Of a stretch of 11,258 nt of DNA, positions 1 to 7,234 are shown one piece after another; the first letter of the stretch is position 1, and the number at the start of each line of letters is the position of its first letter. A program made the position numbers and the translations under genes. The stretch is from Tagaea sp. Lineage in GTDB: Bacteria > Pseudomonadota > Alphaproteobacteria > CACIAM-22H2. Below the pieces are notes generated by a model. It had not been told where the DNA came from, searched no databases, and was given only the letters and a program-made list of their open reading frames with translations. The stretch is taken from positions 1 through 11,258 of the forward strand of contig JAMNXK010000029.1 in the NCBI GenBank assembly GCA_023653245.1, given 5' to 3'.

Positions 1-31
1 CGCGCAGCTTTTCGAGTTTTTCCTTGTCCAT
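1..31 (-). CDS. Possible start of a further operon gene, cut by the window edge
   Basis: Downstream of the UxaA-family gene on the minus strand, an ATG at position 31 opens a frame reading MDKEKLEKLR before the window ends. The charged, lysine-rich start is unlike a random GC-rich translation, and the same strand and 46-nt gap suit a fourth gene of the catabolic operon. There is no clear Shine-Dalgarno sequence, and only about ten codons are visible, so no family can be named. It could also be non-coding. Confidence 0.3.
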   Translation of the reverse strand, partial: MDKEKLEKLR

Positions 32-44
32 GCCCGGAATGTCG

Positions 45-58
45 GCCGCACGTGCGGC
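45..58. repeat. 14-bp perfect palindrome between the dehydratase gene and the edge frame
   Basis: GCCGCACGTGCGGC reads the same on both strands and is centred on CACGTG. It lies in the short gap after the dehydratase stop codon (78-80). No T-run follows it in either direction, so it is not a classical intrinsic terminator. It could be a hairpin between cistrons or a protein-binding site, but in such GC-rich DNA a 14-bp palindrome may be chance. Confidence 0.3.
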
Positions 59-77
59 GGTTGCAAGCCCGGTGCGG

Positions 78-1589
78 TTACATCGTCGCGCCGATTTGCC
101 AGGGCACGAATTCGTTGTCGCCGTAGCCCAGCTCCTCGGATTTCGATTTTTCGCCCGAGGCGACGGACAGGATCTTCTCGAAGATCTCCTTGCCCTTTTC
201 CTGGACGGTGACGCCATCGACGATGTCGCCGCAATTGACGTCCATATCGTCGATCATGCGGCGGTAGATGTCGGAATTCGTCGCGAGCTTGATCGACGGC
301 GTGGGCTTGCACCCATAGGCCGAGCCGCGCCCCGTGGTGAAGCACAGGACGTTCGCCCCGCCCGCGACCTGGCCGGTGGCCGAGGTCGGGTCGTAGCCCG
401 GCGTGTCCATGAACACGAAGCCCTTGGTGTCCACGCGCTCGGCGTAGCGGTAGACGCCGCGCAGCGTGGTCGTGCCGCCTTTGGCGGCCGCCCCCAGCGA
501 CTTCTCCAGGATCGTGGTCAGCCCGCCCGCCTTGTTGCCGGGCGAGGGGTTGTTGTCCATCGAGCCGCCATGCTTGGCGGTGTAGCCTTCCCACCATTTG
601 ATGATCTCGATGAGCTTCTCGCCGACCTCGCGCGACGCGGCACGCCGCGTGAGCAGATGCTCCGCACCGTAGATCTCCGGCGTCTCCGACAGGATCGCCG
701 TGCCGCCTTGTTCGACCAACAGATCGACGGCGGCACCCAAAGCCGGGTTGGCGGTGATTCCCGAATACCCGTCCGAGCCGCCGCATTGCAGTGCAAGCAG
801 CAATTCGGAGGCGGGGATCGCCTCGCGCTTCACCTTGGCGGCGGCGGGCAGCATCTCCTTGATCGCGGCCACGCCCGCTTCGATGGTCTTGCGCGTGCCG
901 CCGGTGTCCTGGATGGTCATCGAGCGGAACTTGTCGGTCTCCTCGATGCCGTAGCGCTTCTTCATGTCGGCGATCTGGAACACTTCGCAGCCGAGCCCCA
1001 CCAAGAGCACGGCGCCCACGTTCGGATTGGTCGCGTAGCCCCACGAGGTGCGCTGGAGAATGTCGTAGCCCTCGCCCTTGGACGCCATGCCGCAGCCCGT
1101 GCCGTGCACGAACGGGACGATGCCGTCGATCTCGGGATAGTCGTCGAGGATGCCCGACCGCATCATCGATTCGGCCATGAAGCGCGCGACCGACGCCGAG
1201 CAATTCACCGACGTGAGGACGCCGATATAGTTGCGCGTGCCCGACCGTCCGTCGGCGCGGCGATAGCCTTGGAAGGTGCGGCGCTTGTCCATCGGCAGCG
1301 GATCCCAGGGCCGCGCGTTCTCGGCGTAGGCGTAGTCGCGCGCGAAGGCGGCGAACTCGCAATTCTGGGTGTGGACGTGCTCGCCCGGCGCCACGTCGCG
1401 CGTGGCGAAGCCGATGATCTGGCCGAATTTGCGGAAGGGCGCGCCTTTCGGCGTGCGCTCGATCGCCATCTTGTGGCCGCGCGGGATTTTCGCGGCGGCG
1501 CGCGCGCCGTGGATCTCGGCACCCGGCTCGATGGGATCGACGGCGACGACCAGATTGTCGGCGGGGTCCAGACGGATCGTGCGGGTCAT
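78..1589 (-). CDS. UxaA/GarD-family sugar-acid dehydratase (altronate dehydratase-like), full length
   Basis: 503 residues with the two-part layout of altronate and galactarate dehydratases. An N-terminal SAF-type domain (about residues 5-90) is followed by the UxaA catalytic region (about 105-503). Visible family motifs are GYRRADGRSGTRN, VNCSAS, HGTGCGM, LGCEV, QCGGSDGYSGITANPALG, SETPEIYGAE, DNNPSPGNKAGG, GYDPTSATGQVAGGANVLC and DMDVNCGDIVDG, so nothing appears truncated. The family removes water from aldonic or aldaric acids to give 2-keto-3-deoxy acids, using a metal in the cytoplasm. The ATG is 4 nt after the RraA-family stop codon, with AAGGGA about 10 nt upstream, which points to translation from one operon mRNA. 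The exact substrate (altronate, galactarate or another hexonate) cannot be read from sequence alone, so I give no gene symbol. Family assignment is firm. Confidence 0.93.
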   Translation of the reverse strand: MTRTIRLDPADNLVVAVDPIEPGAEIHGARAAAKIPRGHKMAIERTPKGAPFRKFGQIIGFATRDVAPGEHVHTQNCEFAAFARDYAYAENARPWDPLPMDKRRTFQGYRRADGRSGTRNYIGVLTSVNCSASVARFMAESMMRSGILDDYPEIDGIVPFVHGTGCGMASKGEGYDILQRTSWGYATNPNVGAVLLVGLGCEVFQIADMKKRYGIEETDKFRSMTIQDTGGTRKTIEAGVAAIKEMLPAAAKVKREAIPASELLLALQCGGSDGYSGITANPALGAAVDLLVEQGGTAILSETPEIYGAEHLLTRRAASREVGEKLIEIIKWWEGYTAKHGGSMDNNPSPGNKAGGLTTILEKSLGAAAKGGTTTLRGVYRYAERVDTKGFVFMDTPGYDPTSATGQVAGGANVLCFTTGRGSAYGCKPTPSIKLATNSDIYRRMIDDMDVNCGDIVDGVTVQEKGKEIFEKILSVASGEKSKSEELGYGDNEFVPWQIGATM

Positions 1590-1593
1590 GGGT

Positions 1594-2307
1594 CTAACGT
1601 CCCTTCGCTTTGCGCCACTGCGCGAACGCTTCCTTGTTCGCGTCCTCGGTCGGCGGATAGAGGCCCAGGATCGTTTGGCCCGCGCGCACGCGCTCGGTCA
1701 CGAAATCCTCGAAGGCGGTCATTTCGACGGCTTCGGCGGCGACTTCGTCGGCGATGCCGGCCGGGATCACGATCACGCCTTCGCCGTCGCCCACGATCAC
1801 GTCGCCGGGGAACACCGCCACGTCGCCGCAGCCGATCGGACCGTTGATCTCGATGGCCTCGTGCAGGGTCAGGTTGGTCGGCGCCGAGGGGCGGCTGTGA
1901 TAGGCGGGCATGGTCAGCTGCGCGATTTCGGGGCTGTCGCGGAAGCCGCCATCGGTCACGATGCCGGCGGCCCCGCGCACCATCAGGCGCGTGACAAGGA
2001 TCGAGCCGGCCGAGGCCGCGCGCGCGTCCTTGCGGCTGTCGATCATCAGCACCGCGCCGGGCGGGCAATCCTCGATCGCCTTGCGCTGCGGGTGCGCGCG
2101 GTTCTGGAACACGGAGATCTGATTGCGATCCTCGCGCGCAGGGATGTAGCGCAGCGTGAAGGCCTCGCCGACCATGTTTGGCAGGCTCGCATTGAGCGGG
2201 TGGACGTCCTGCAGAAATTGATTGCGCAGGCCGCGCTTGAACAAGGCGGTGCACAAAGTGGCGGTGCTCACGCCCAGCAGCGCGTCGCGTGTGGCGGGTT
2301 TCAGCAT
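1594..2307 (-). CDS. RraA / 4-hydroxy-4-methyl-2-oxoglutarate aldolase family protein
   Basis: 237 residues. The family signature GAAGIVTDGGFRDSPEI contains R123 and D124, the substrate-binding Arg and metal-binding Asp of the GxxGxxxDGxxRD motif in class II pyruvate aldolases. The C-terminal GDVIVGDGEGVIVIPAG strand region is also typical. E. coli RraA, an RNase E inhibitor, is about 160 residues; this longer form with an N-terminal extension resembles the aldolase/decarboxylase-like branch, so an enzymatic role is more likely than RNase regulation. It sits 26 nt after the amidohydrolase and 4 nt before the dehydratase. The dehydratase product would be a 4-hydroxy-2-oxo acid, the substrate type this family cleaves to pyruvate plus an aldehyde; that coupling is inference. 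The start at 2307 is chosen because GGGAGGA lies 10 nt upstream; the frame stays open further upstream but antisense-free homology begins here. Automatic pipelines often mislabel such proteins 'ribonuclease activity regulator'. Confidence 0.9.
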   Translation of the reverse strand: MLKPATRDALLGVSTATLCTALFKRGLRNQFLQDVHPLNASLPNMVGEAFTLRYIPAREDRNQISVFQNRAHPQRKAIEDCPPGAVLMIDSRKDARAASAGSILVTRLMVRGAAGIVTDGGFRDSPEIAQLTMPAYHSRPSAPTNLTLHEAIEINGPIGCGDVAVFPGDVIVGDGEGVIVIPAGIADEVAAEAVEMTAFEDFVTERVRAGQTILGLYPPTEDANKEAFAQWRKAKGR

Positions 2308-2317
2308 TTTTCGACGG

Positions 2318-2324
2318 TCCTCCC
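2318..2324 (-). promoter_or_regulatory. Ribosome binding site of the RraA-family gene
   Basis: GGGAGGA on the minus strand, 10 nt before the ATG at 2307. It fixes the start of a frame that otherwise stays open back through the upstream amidohydrolase gene, and it shows the gene is translated on its own despite the 26-nt gap. Confidence 0.7.
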
Positions 2325-2333
2325 GAATACCTT

Positions 2334-3575
2334 CTACAGCGCCAGCGCGTTCTTGACGAACGCGCCATTCTTCACGATCGCGAGCAGGCGCTCGCCCTGG
2401 CCCGTGAGGACCGAAATATCCTTGAGCGGATCGCCGTCGACGACCAGCAGATCGGCGAACGCGCCGGGGGCGACGACGCCCAGTTTGCCTTCCATGCGCA
2501 GCAGCTCGGCCGCGACGGTCGTCGCCGAGGCGATCACTTCGTGGTTCGGCAGCACGCGCGCGCGGATGGCGAATTCGGTGGATTGGTGGCGGTGCATCTC
2601 GCCCAGCAGGTCCGAGCCGAAGGCCATCTTCACGCCGGCGGCGCGGAAGATCTCCAGCGAGCGCAGGCCCGCGCCGCGCACGTTCTCGATCTTGGCCACG
2701 CTCTCGGGCGGCAGACCGAGCGAAGCGCCTTCGTTGGCCAGCGCGTCGTAGGTGACCAGCGTGGGCACGACGAAGGCGCCCTTCTTGGCCATCAGCTTGG
2801 CGGTGGGCGCGTCGACCAGATTGCCGTGCTCGATCGTGCGCACGCCGCATTCGACCGCACGGACGATCGCCTCGGCGGTGTAGGCGTGGGCGGCGACATA
2901 GGTCTTGGAATTGGCGCATTCCTCGACGATGGCCAGCACTTCGTCGCGCGAATAGCCGAGCCAGTCGATGGGATCCGTGGGCGAGGCCACGCCGCCCGAC
3001 GCCATGATCTTGATGAAGTCCGCCCCGCCTTTGATCTCCTCGCGTACGGCTTTGCGCACGCCGTCCACGCCGTCGACCACGCGCGCGATCAGGCCGATGC
3101 GGGCGTGGCACAGGCAATATTCGCGGTCGTCGAAGCGCCCGCGCATGTCGCCGTGGCCGCCGGTCTGGCTCAGCGCCTTGCCGGCGATGAACAGGCGCGG
3201 CGCGCGGAACAGGCCTTCGTCCACGGCCATCTTCAAGCCGAGATCCGCCCCGGCGGCGTCGCGCACGGTGGTGAAGCCGCGCATCAGCATCGCGGACATG
3301 ACCTCGACGGATTTGAGCGCCTGGAAACTGGTGGGCATCGCCGCGTTGCGCGCGAGATTGGCCATCGTCGCCACCACGTGCACGTGGCAGTCGATCAGCC
3401 CGGGCATCAGCGTCTTGCCCTTGAGGTCCACGACGCGCGCGGTCTTGGACTTGACCGGCTTGGCCGAGACCTCGCGGATCGTGCCGGCTTCGACCAGCAC
3501 GTCCATGCCCGGACGCGCGGTCTTCGAAGTGCCGTCGACAACCCGCGCATTGCGGAACAGCAGTGTTTCGCCCAT
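2334..3575 (-). CDS. Metal-dependent amidohydrolase (COG1228, imidazolonepropionase/Xaa-Pro peptidase-like)
   Basis: 413 residues, the usual length for this amidohydrolase-superfamily branch. The expected binuclear metal site is complete: HxH in DCHVHV (H64, H66), the probable carbamylated lysine K189 in FIKIMASGG, H230 in AAHAYT, H250 in IEHGN, and the catalytic aspartate D322 in FGSDLLG. The N-terminal (1-60) and C-terminal (about 370-413, GAFADLLVVDGDP) strands make the small composite beta domain. Characterised relatives include carboxypeptidases/prolidases acting on N-acylated or Xaa-Pro substrates and imidazolonepropionase, so the bond cleaved is probably an amide in a small molecule, in the cytoplasm; no signal peptide is seen. 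The start at 3575 has GGGGGAGAAAG upstream, with GGAG 9 nt from the ATG. It is the first gene of the leftward operon. Its promoter must lie in or beyond the 30-nt gap to the divergent glycosyltransferase gene. Confidence 0.92.
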   Translation of the reverse strand: MGETLLFRNARVVDGTSKTARPGMDVLVEAGTIREVSAKPVKSKTARVVDLKGKTLMPGLIDCHVHVVATMANLARNAAMPTSFQALKSVEVMSAMLMRGFTTVRDAAGADLGLKMAVDEGLFRAPRLFIAGKALSQTGGHGDMRGRFDDREYCLCHARIGLIARVVDGVDGVRKAVREEIKGGADFIKIMASGGVASPTDPIDWLGYSRDEVLAIVEECANSKTYVAAHAYTAEAIVRAVECGVRTIEHGNLVDAPTAKLMAKKGAFVVPTLVTYDALANEGASLGLPPESVAKIENVRGAGLRSLEIFRAAGVKMAFGSDLLGEMHRHQSTEFAIRARVLPNHEVIASATTVAAELLRMEGKLGVVAPGAFADLLVVDGDPLKDISVLTGQGERLLAIVKNGAFVKNALAL

Positions 3576-3605
3576 CGTCGCTTTCTCCCCCGCGCCCAGG
3601 CTAAC

Positions 3606-6293
3606 ATGATCGAAGTCTGGGAATCGAGGGATGGCGGCGCGCGCATGGTCTTGGACGCGGTCGAGTGGGCGGCGATACAGGGTCTCGCGCGAGATCTCGG
3701 GGCGGGCGACGTGCCGGCGTTGGCGTCGTTGCGCGCGATCCGGCGCCGCCTCGCTCGCGCGTGTCTCGACGGCGCGGCCGATCCCGAAGCGCTCGTCGCG
3801 CGGCCCGAGACGCTTTCGCTGGTCGAAGCGGGGTTGACGCGGTTTCCCGATGGGCCGGACGACGCCGAGCTGGGCGCGCGCGCGGTGGCGCGTATGGCCG
3901 AACCGGGCGGATTGCTCGCCGCCTTGCTGATGCGCCGGCCGCACGATCTGCCCGAAATTCCCGATCTGGCGCCGATGTCGCCCGCGTTGCGCGCGGTGGC
4001 GGGAACGGCGCTCCTGACCGCGCCGGCGCTGTTCGAGACTCTCGGCGAGGGCGAACGTCACGGCGAGCGCATGGAATCGATCGTCGCGGCGTTCCACCGC
4101 GTCGTCGTCGGCCGGCCGGCGGACCCGCATCGCGCGGCGCTGGGCCTGCTCTTCGCCCAGCGCGCGAATTTGCTGATGGCGTATTTCTCGCGCCGCAATC
4201 TTCGCCGCGCGATGCGGCTGCGCGGGGAAATCCTCGAAACGATGCTGATCGGCGCGCGCCGCGCGCCCGGGCATGTTTTCGGCGCGCGCCGGCCGGGGAA
4301 GTTGCGCGCCGGGATCCTGATCCAGTCGTTGCGGCCCTTCACCGAGACCTATCTCGCGGTTTCGCAGTTCGAGGCCAAGGATCCGGCGCTGCATCTGACC
4401 GTCTACGCGCTCGACGCGGCGCCCGGTCCGCTCGAAGACCTCGCGCGCGCGAAGGCCGACGCCTATGTCGTGCTCGGCGCCGATCTGGAGGCGCAGCTGG
4501 CGCGGCTCCGGGCGGACGATCTCGACGCGCTGGCGATCCATTCGAACGTGACCGCCGTGGTCAATCCGGTGGCGCTGCTCGCCGCCTGCCGATGCGCGCG
4601 CGTGCAGATCGTATCGACGGTCACGCCGGCGACCTCCGGCTTCGCGACGGGCGACGCGTATCTCTCGGGCATCGACAACGAGCCGGGGGCCGATCCGCAA
4701 GCGGACTACACGGAGGCGCTGCACCGCGCGCCCGGGATCGTGAACTACTACGCCTATCACCACGACCGCGACGCGCCCACGATCTCGGTCGCGCGCGCCG
4801 ATTTGGGCCTGCCGGAGGGCGTGCCGGTGTTCTTCTCGGGCGCCAATTTCTTCAAAATCGGGCCCGAGCTGACGGCCTTGTGGGCGCGCACGCTCGCCGC
4901 CGTCCCCGACGCCCAGCTGCTGATCATGCCGTTCGCGCCGAGCTGGTCGGCGAGCTATTTCTCCGCGCCGTTTTTCGATCGCCTGGCGGCGCAGTTCGCC
5001 GCGGCGGGCGTCGGACGGGATCGCTGGCGCGCGGCGCGGCCCGTGCCGTGCCGCGCCGATCTGCACCGCATCGCGGCGCTGTGCGACGTCTATCTCGACG
5101 CGCATCCGTTCTCCGGCGCGTGCTCGTTGATCGACCCCTTGAGCGTCGGCTTGCCCGTGGTCACGCTCGCCGGTGCGCGTTTTCGCGGCCATGTGGGAGC
5201 GGCGATGCTCGCGGGCGCCGGGCTTCCCGATATGGTCGCGACGGACGAGGCCGACTACGCCGCCAAGGCCGCCGCCCTGGCCCGCGACCCGGGACTGCGC
5301 CGCGCGGCGTCCGCGCGCGCGCGCGCCGCGATGGCGCCCCGCCCGCCGTATTTCGACGTCGCGGCGGCGGGCCGCAAATTCGGCGACGCGGTCCGATCGC
5401 TGACCGGCGCGCGCGAGGCGCGACTCGAGCGCTTGCGCGCCCGCTCGCCCGCCGATCTGATCGCGACGATCGAGCGCGTGGCGCGCGCCGCCGCCGCCGC
5501 GCCGATGTTCCGCGCGCTGACCGACAACGCCATCGTAAAGCTTCTGGCCGCGCCTTATCTGCGGGATTCGTGCCCCGAGGGGCACGCGCTGGACGTCGGC
5601 GCTTGCGTGGGCGAGACGGCGCTGCCCTTTCTGGAGATGGGCTGGACTGTCGATCTGTTCGAACCCGATCCGGCCTGCGCCCAGGCCATGGCGCATCTCG
5701 CCGCGCGTTTCCCGGGCCGCGCGCGCCACCGCGCGAGCCTGGTGGGGGAGACCACGGGATCGGCGGCGTTTTTCCGGTCGGATGTGGGTCTTTCGGGCCG
5801 CGCGCCCTCGGCGTTCGGCGCGACCAAGGACGTCGCGACGATGCCCGCCACGCGGCTCGACGATTTCGCGCGCGACGCCGGCGTCGCGCGCGTCGACTGG
5901 CTCAAGGCCGATTGCGAGGGCTTCGATTTCGACGCGTTGCTGAGCCACGATTTCGCGCGCCTTCCGCCGCGTCTGGCGCTGGTCGAGTATTCGACCGCGC
6001 ATGCGCGTCAAGGCGAGGCGAGCGTCGCCGCGACGCTCGCGGCGATGGCGCGTCACGGCTACGGCGCGCTGGTCTTCGGCTACGAAGACGCCGGCAACTT
6101 CAGTCGCCGGATATGGGAGTACTGGTGCGTCGGCGTGACCGCCGGCGATTTGCCGAAAACCGCGGCCGGCCATTCGCAAGGCAACATCCTGTTCCACCGT
6201 GCCGGCGACCGCGAGTTCCTGGCGCGAGCCGCGCTGGCGCTGGCCGAGACGCTTCCGGGGGCCGAGCGCGCGAATGCGCTCGGCGAGGAATGA
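3606..6293 (+). CDS. GT41 (SPINDLY/OGT/HMW1C-like) glycosyltransferase fused to FkbM methyltransferase
   Basis: 895 residues in three parts. Residues 1 to about 230 are helix-rich with no recognisable TPR repeats. Residues about 235-600 match the GT41 catalytic region: RCARVQIVSTVTPATSG (the 'PxPVQ..W.G.P.TTG' segment), H312, SGANFFKIGPEL with K417 at the place of the UDP-phosphate-binding lysine of OGT, DVYLDAHPFSG, then VGLPVVTLAG and VGAAMLAGAGLPDMVA. Residues about 640-870 are an FkbM SAM-dependent methyltransferase: motif I ALDVGACVGET (about 660-670), LFEPDP, and WLKADCEGFDFDAL (about 763-776). GT41 enzymes put a sugar from a nucleotide sugar onto protein side chains; FkbM enzymes commonly O-methylate sugars or related hydroxyls. 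The fusion suggests transfer and capping in one polypeptide, which is inference. Odd: the donor-site HTT/GTT motif is replaced (GACSLID). The start at 3606 follows AGG at 5 nt; a second in-frame ATG at 3645 follows GAGGGA and is a real alternative. The stop codon overlaps the next start (ATGA). Confidence 0.85.
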   Translation: MIEVWESRDGGARMVLDAVEWAAIQGLARDLGAGDVPALASLRAIRRRLARACLDGAADPEALVARPETLSLVEAGLTRFPDGPDDAELGARAVARMAEPGGLLAALLMRRPHDLPEIPDLAPMSPALRAVAGTALLTAPALFETLGEGERHGERMESIVAAFHRVVVGRPADPHRAALGLLFAQRANLLMAYFSRRNLRRAMRLRGEILETMLIGARRAPGHVFGARRPGKLRAGILIQSLRPFTETYLAVSQFEAKDPALHLTVYALDAAPGPLEDLARAKADAYVVLGADLEAQLARLRADDLDALAIHSNVTAVVNPVALLAACRCARVQIVSTVTPATSGFATGDAYLSGIDNEPGADPQADYTEALHRAPGIVNYYAYHHDRDAPTISVARADLGLPEGVPVFFSGANFFKIGPELTALWARTLAAVPDAQLLIMPFAPSWSASYFSAPFFDRLAAQFAAAGVGRDRWRAARPVPCRADLHRIAALCDVYLDAHPFSGACSLIDPLSVGLPVVTLAGARFRGHVGAAMLAGAGLPDMVATDEADYAAKAAALARDPGLRRAASARARAAMAPRPPYFDVAAAGRKFGDAVRSLTGAREARLERLRARSPADLIATIERVARAAAAAPMFRALTDNAIVKLLAAPYLRDSCPEGHALDVGACVGETALPFLEMGWTVDLFEPDPACAQAMAHLAARFPGRARHRASLVGETTGSAAFFRSDVGLSGRAPSAFGATKDVATMPATRLDDFARDAGVARVDWLKADCEGFDFDALLSHDFARLPPRLALVEYSTAHARQGEASVAATLAAMARHGYGALVFGYEDAGNFSRRIWEYWCVGVTAGDLPKTAAGHSQGNILFHRAGDREFLARAALALAETLPGAERANALGEE

Positions 6294-7234
6294 GCGTCGC
6301 CTTGATCACCGGCGCGGGCGGGCAGGACGGCCGGCTCCTGTCGCGGCGCCTGACCGCGGATCGCTGGCGCGTCGTGGGGCTGGTGCGCGCCGCGGCGAGT
6401 CCGGTCGAGCCGGGCGTCGAACGCCTGGTCTGCGACGCCGGCGACGGGGCCGCGTTGACGATGGCGCTGACGCAAGTTTCGCCCGATCGCGTGTTCCATC
6501 TCGCCGCCGCGCACCATCCGTCGGAAGGCAAACCGGACGACGAGGCCGCGCTGACCCGCGCGATGGTGCGGGTGAATTTCGACGCCGCCGCGACGATTCT
6601 CGATTGGATGGCCGCCAAGTCGCCGCGCGCGCGCGCGGTGTTCGCGGGGTCGAGCCAGATGTACGCCGCACCCGCCGCCGCCGACGCGGCGGTGGACGAA
6701 ACCACGCCCATGGCGCCGCGCACTTTCTACGGCCGCACCAAGGCATGGACGCGCGATCTGGCGCGCCACGCGCGCGAACGCCTCGGGCTGCACGCGTCCT
6801 TCGCCGTGTTGTTCAATCACGAAAGCGAATTGCGCGGGCCCGGATTCCTGACGCGCAAGATCGTCGACGCGGCCGCTTCGGGCGTCGGCGCCGATATACT
6901 CAACGCCGGCGCTCGCGCGGATTGGTCGGCGGCCGAAGACATCGTCGCGGCGCTGGGCGCGATGGCCGAGGCGTCGGTTCCCGGCGAGTACGTGCTGGGC
7001 TCGGGCGAAGTCCACGCGGCGCGCGACTGGATCGACATCGCCTTCGCGCGCGCGGGCGCCGACCCCGCGATCCTGCGGATCGCGCGCGAGACTTCGGACG
7101 CGGCGCTCCGCGCGGATCCGTCGCGCGCGGCGCGCGAACTCGGATGGCGCGCGCGGATCGGATTCCGCGCCCTGGTCGAGCGCATGACCGACGCGGCCGT
7201 CAGAGAATCTCGATCTCGGGGAACGGCACGATGA
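6290..7234 (+). CDS. GDP-mannose 4,6-dehydratase-like NAD(P)-dependent sugar dehydratase/epimerase
   Basis: 314 residues, an extended short-chain dehydrogenase. TGAGGQDG (residues 7-14) is the Rossmann motif in the form typical of GDP-mannose 4,6-dehydratase. The YxxxK pair is Y147 and K151 in FYGRTKAW. FNHESELRGPGFLTRKI (N176 onwards) closely follows the GMD signature NHESPRRGxxFVTRKI, and a DWSAAEDIV segment replaces the usual DWGHAKDYV. The C-terminal ADPSRAARELGW is also GMD-like. Known GMDs make GDP-4-keto-6-deoxymannose in the cytoplasm. Differences: the catalytic SxSEMYG motif reads GSSQMYAAP, with Gln (Q123) for the active-site Glu, and the protein is a little short with no RRSSxFN segment after the Rossmann motif. 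It may therefore be a reductase, epimerase or altered dehydratase. The start overlaps the upstream stop (ATGA), suggesting translational coupling. The 3' end overlaps the convergent methyltransferase gene by 35 nt. Confidence 0.85.
   Translation: MSVALITGAGGQDGRLLSRRLTADRWRVVGLVRAAASPVEPGVERLVCDAGDGAALTMALTQVSPDRVFHLAAAHHPSEGKPDDEAALTRAMVRVNFDAAATILDWMAAKSPRARAVFAGSSQMYAAPAAADAAVDETTPMAPRTFYGRTKAWTRDLARHARERLGLHASFAVLFNHESELRGPGFLTRKIVDAAASGVGADILNAGARADWSAAEDIVAALGAMAEASVPGEYVLGSGEVHAARDWIDIAFARAGADPAILRIARETSDAALRADPSRAARELGWRARIGFRALVERMTDAAVRESRSRGTAR

Noticed and set aside
24..1847. A 607-codon open frame on the plus strand opposite the dehydratase and RraA genes.
   Set aside because: Its translation is low-complexity, rich in Arg/Ala/Gly/Asp with no family motif, while the opposite strand gives two complete, motif-bearing enzymes. 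It is a GC-rich antisense shadow.
2289..3605. An in-frame N-terminal extension of the GT41-FkbM protein back to an ATG at 2289.
   Set aside because: It is antisense to the amidohydrolase and RraA genes and shows no domain; its residue use (His/Asp/Arg-rich) is typical of a shadow frame.
3576..6197. An open minus-strand frame running in phase into the amidohydrolase, which would give a protein of nearly 1,290 residues.
   Set aside because: The extra part is Arg/Gln-rich, has no recognisable domain and lies antisense to the clear GT41-FkbM gene. The amidohydrolase has a good ribosome binding site and a family-like N-terminus at 3575.
3606..7234. Dense CGCG/GCGC runs considered as repeats or a sign of recent transfer.
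   Set aside because: The runs follow Ala/Arg codons in genuine reading frames and similar runs occur in the other genes; without counting composition I cannot claim a different origin.
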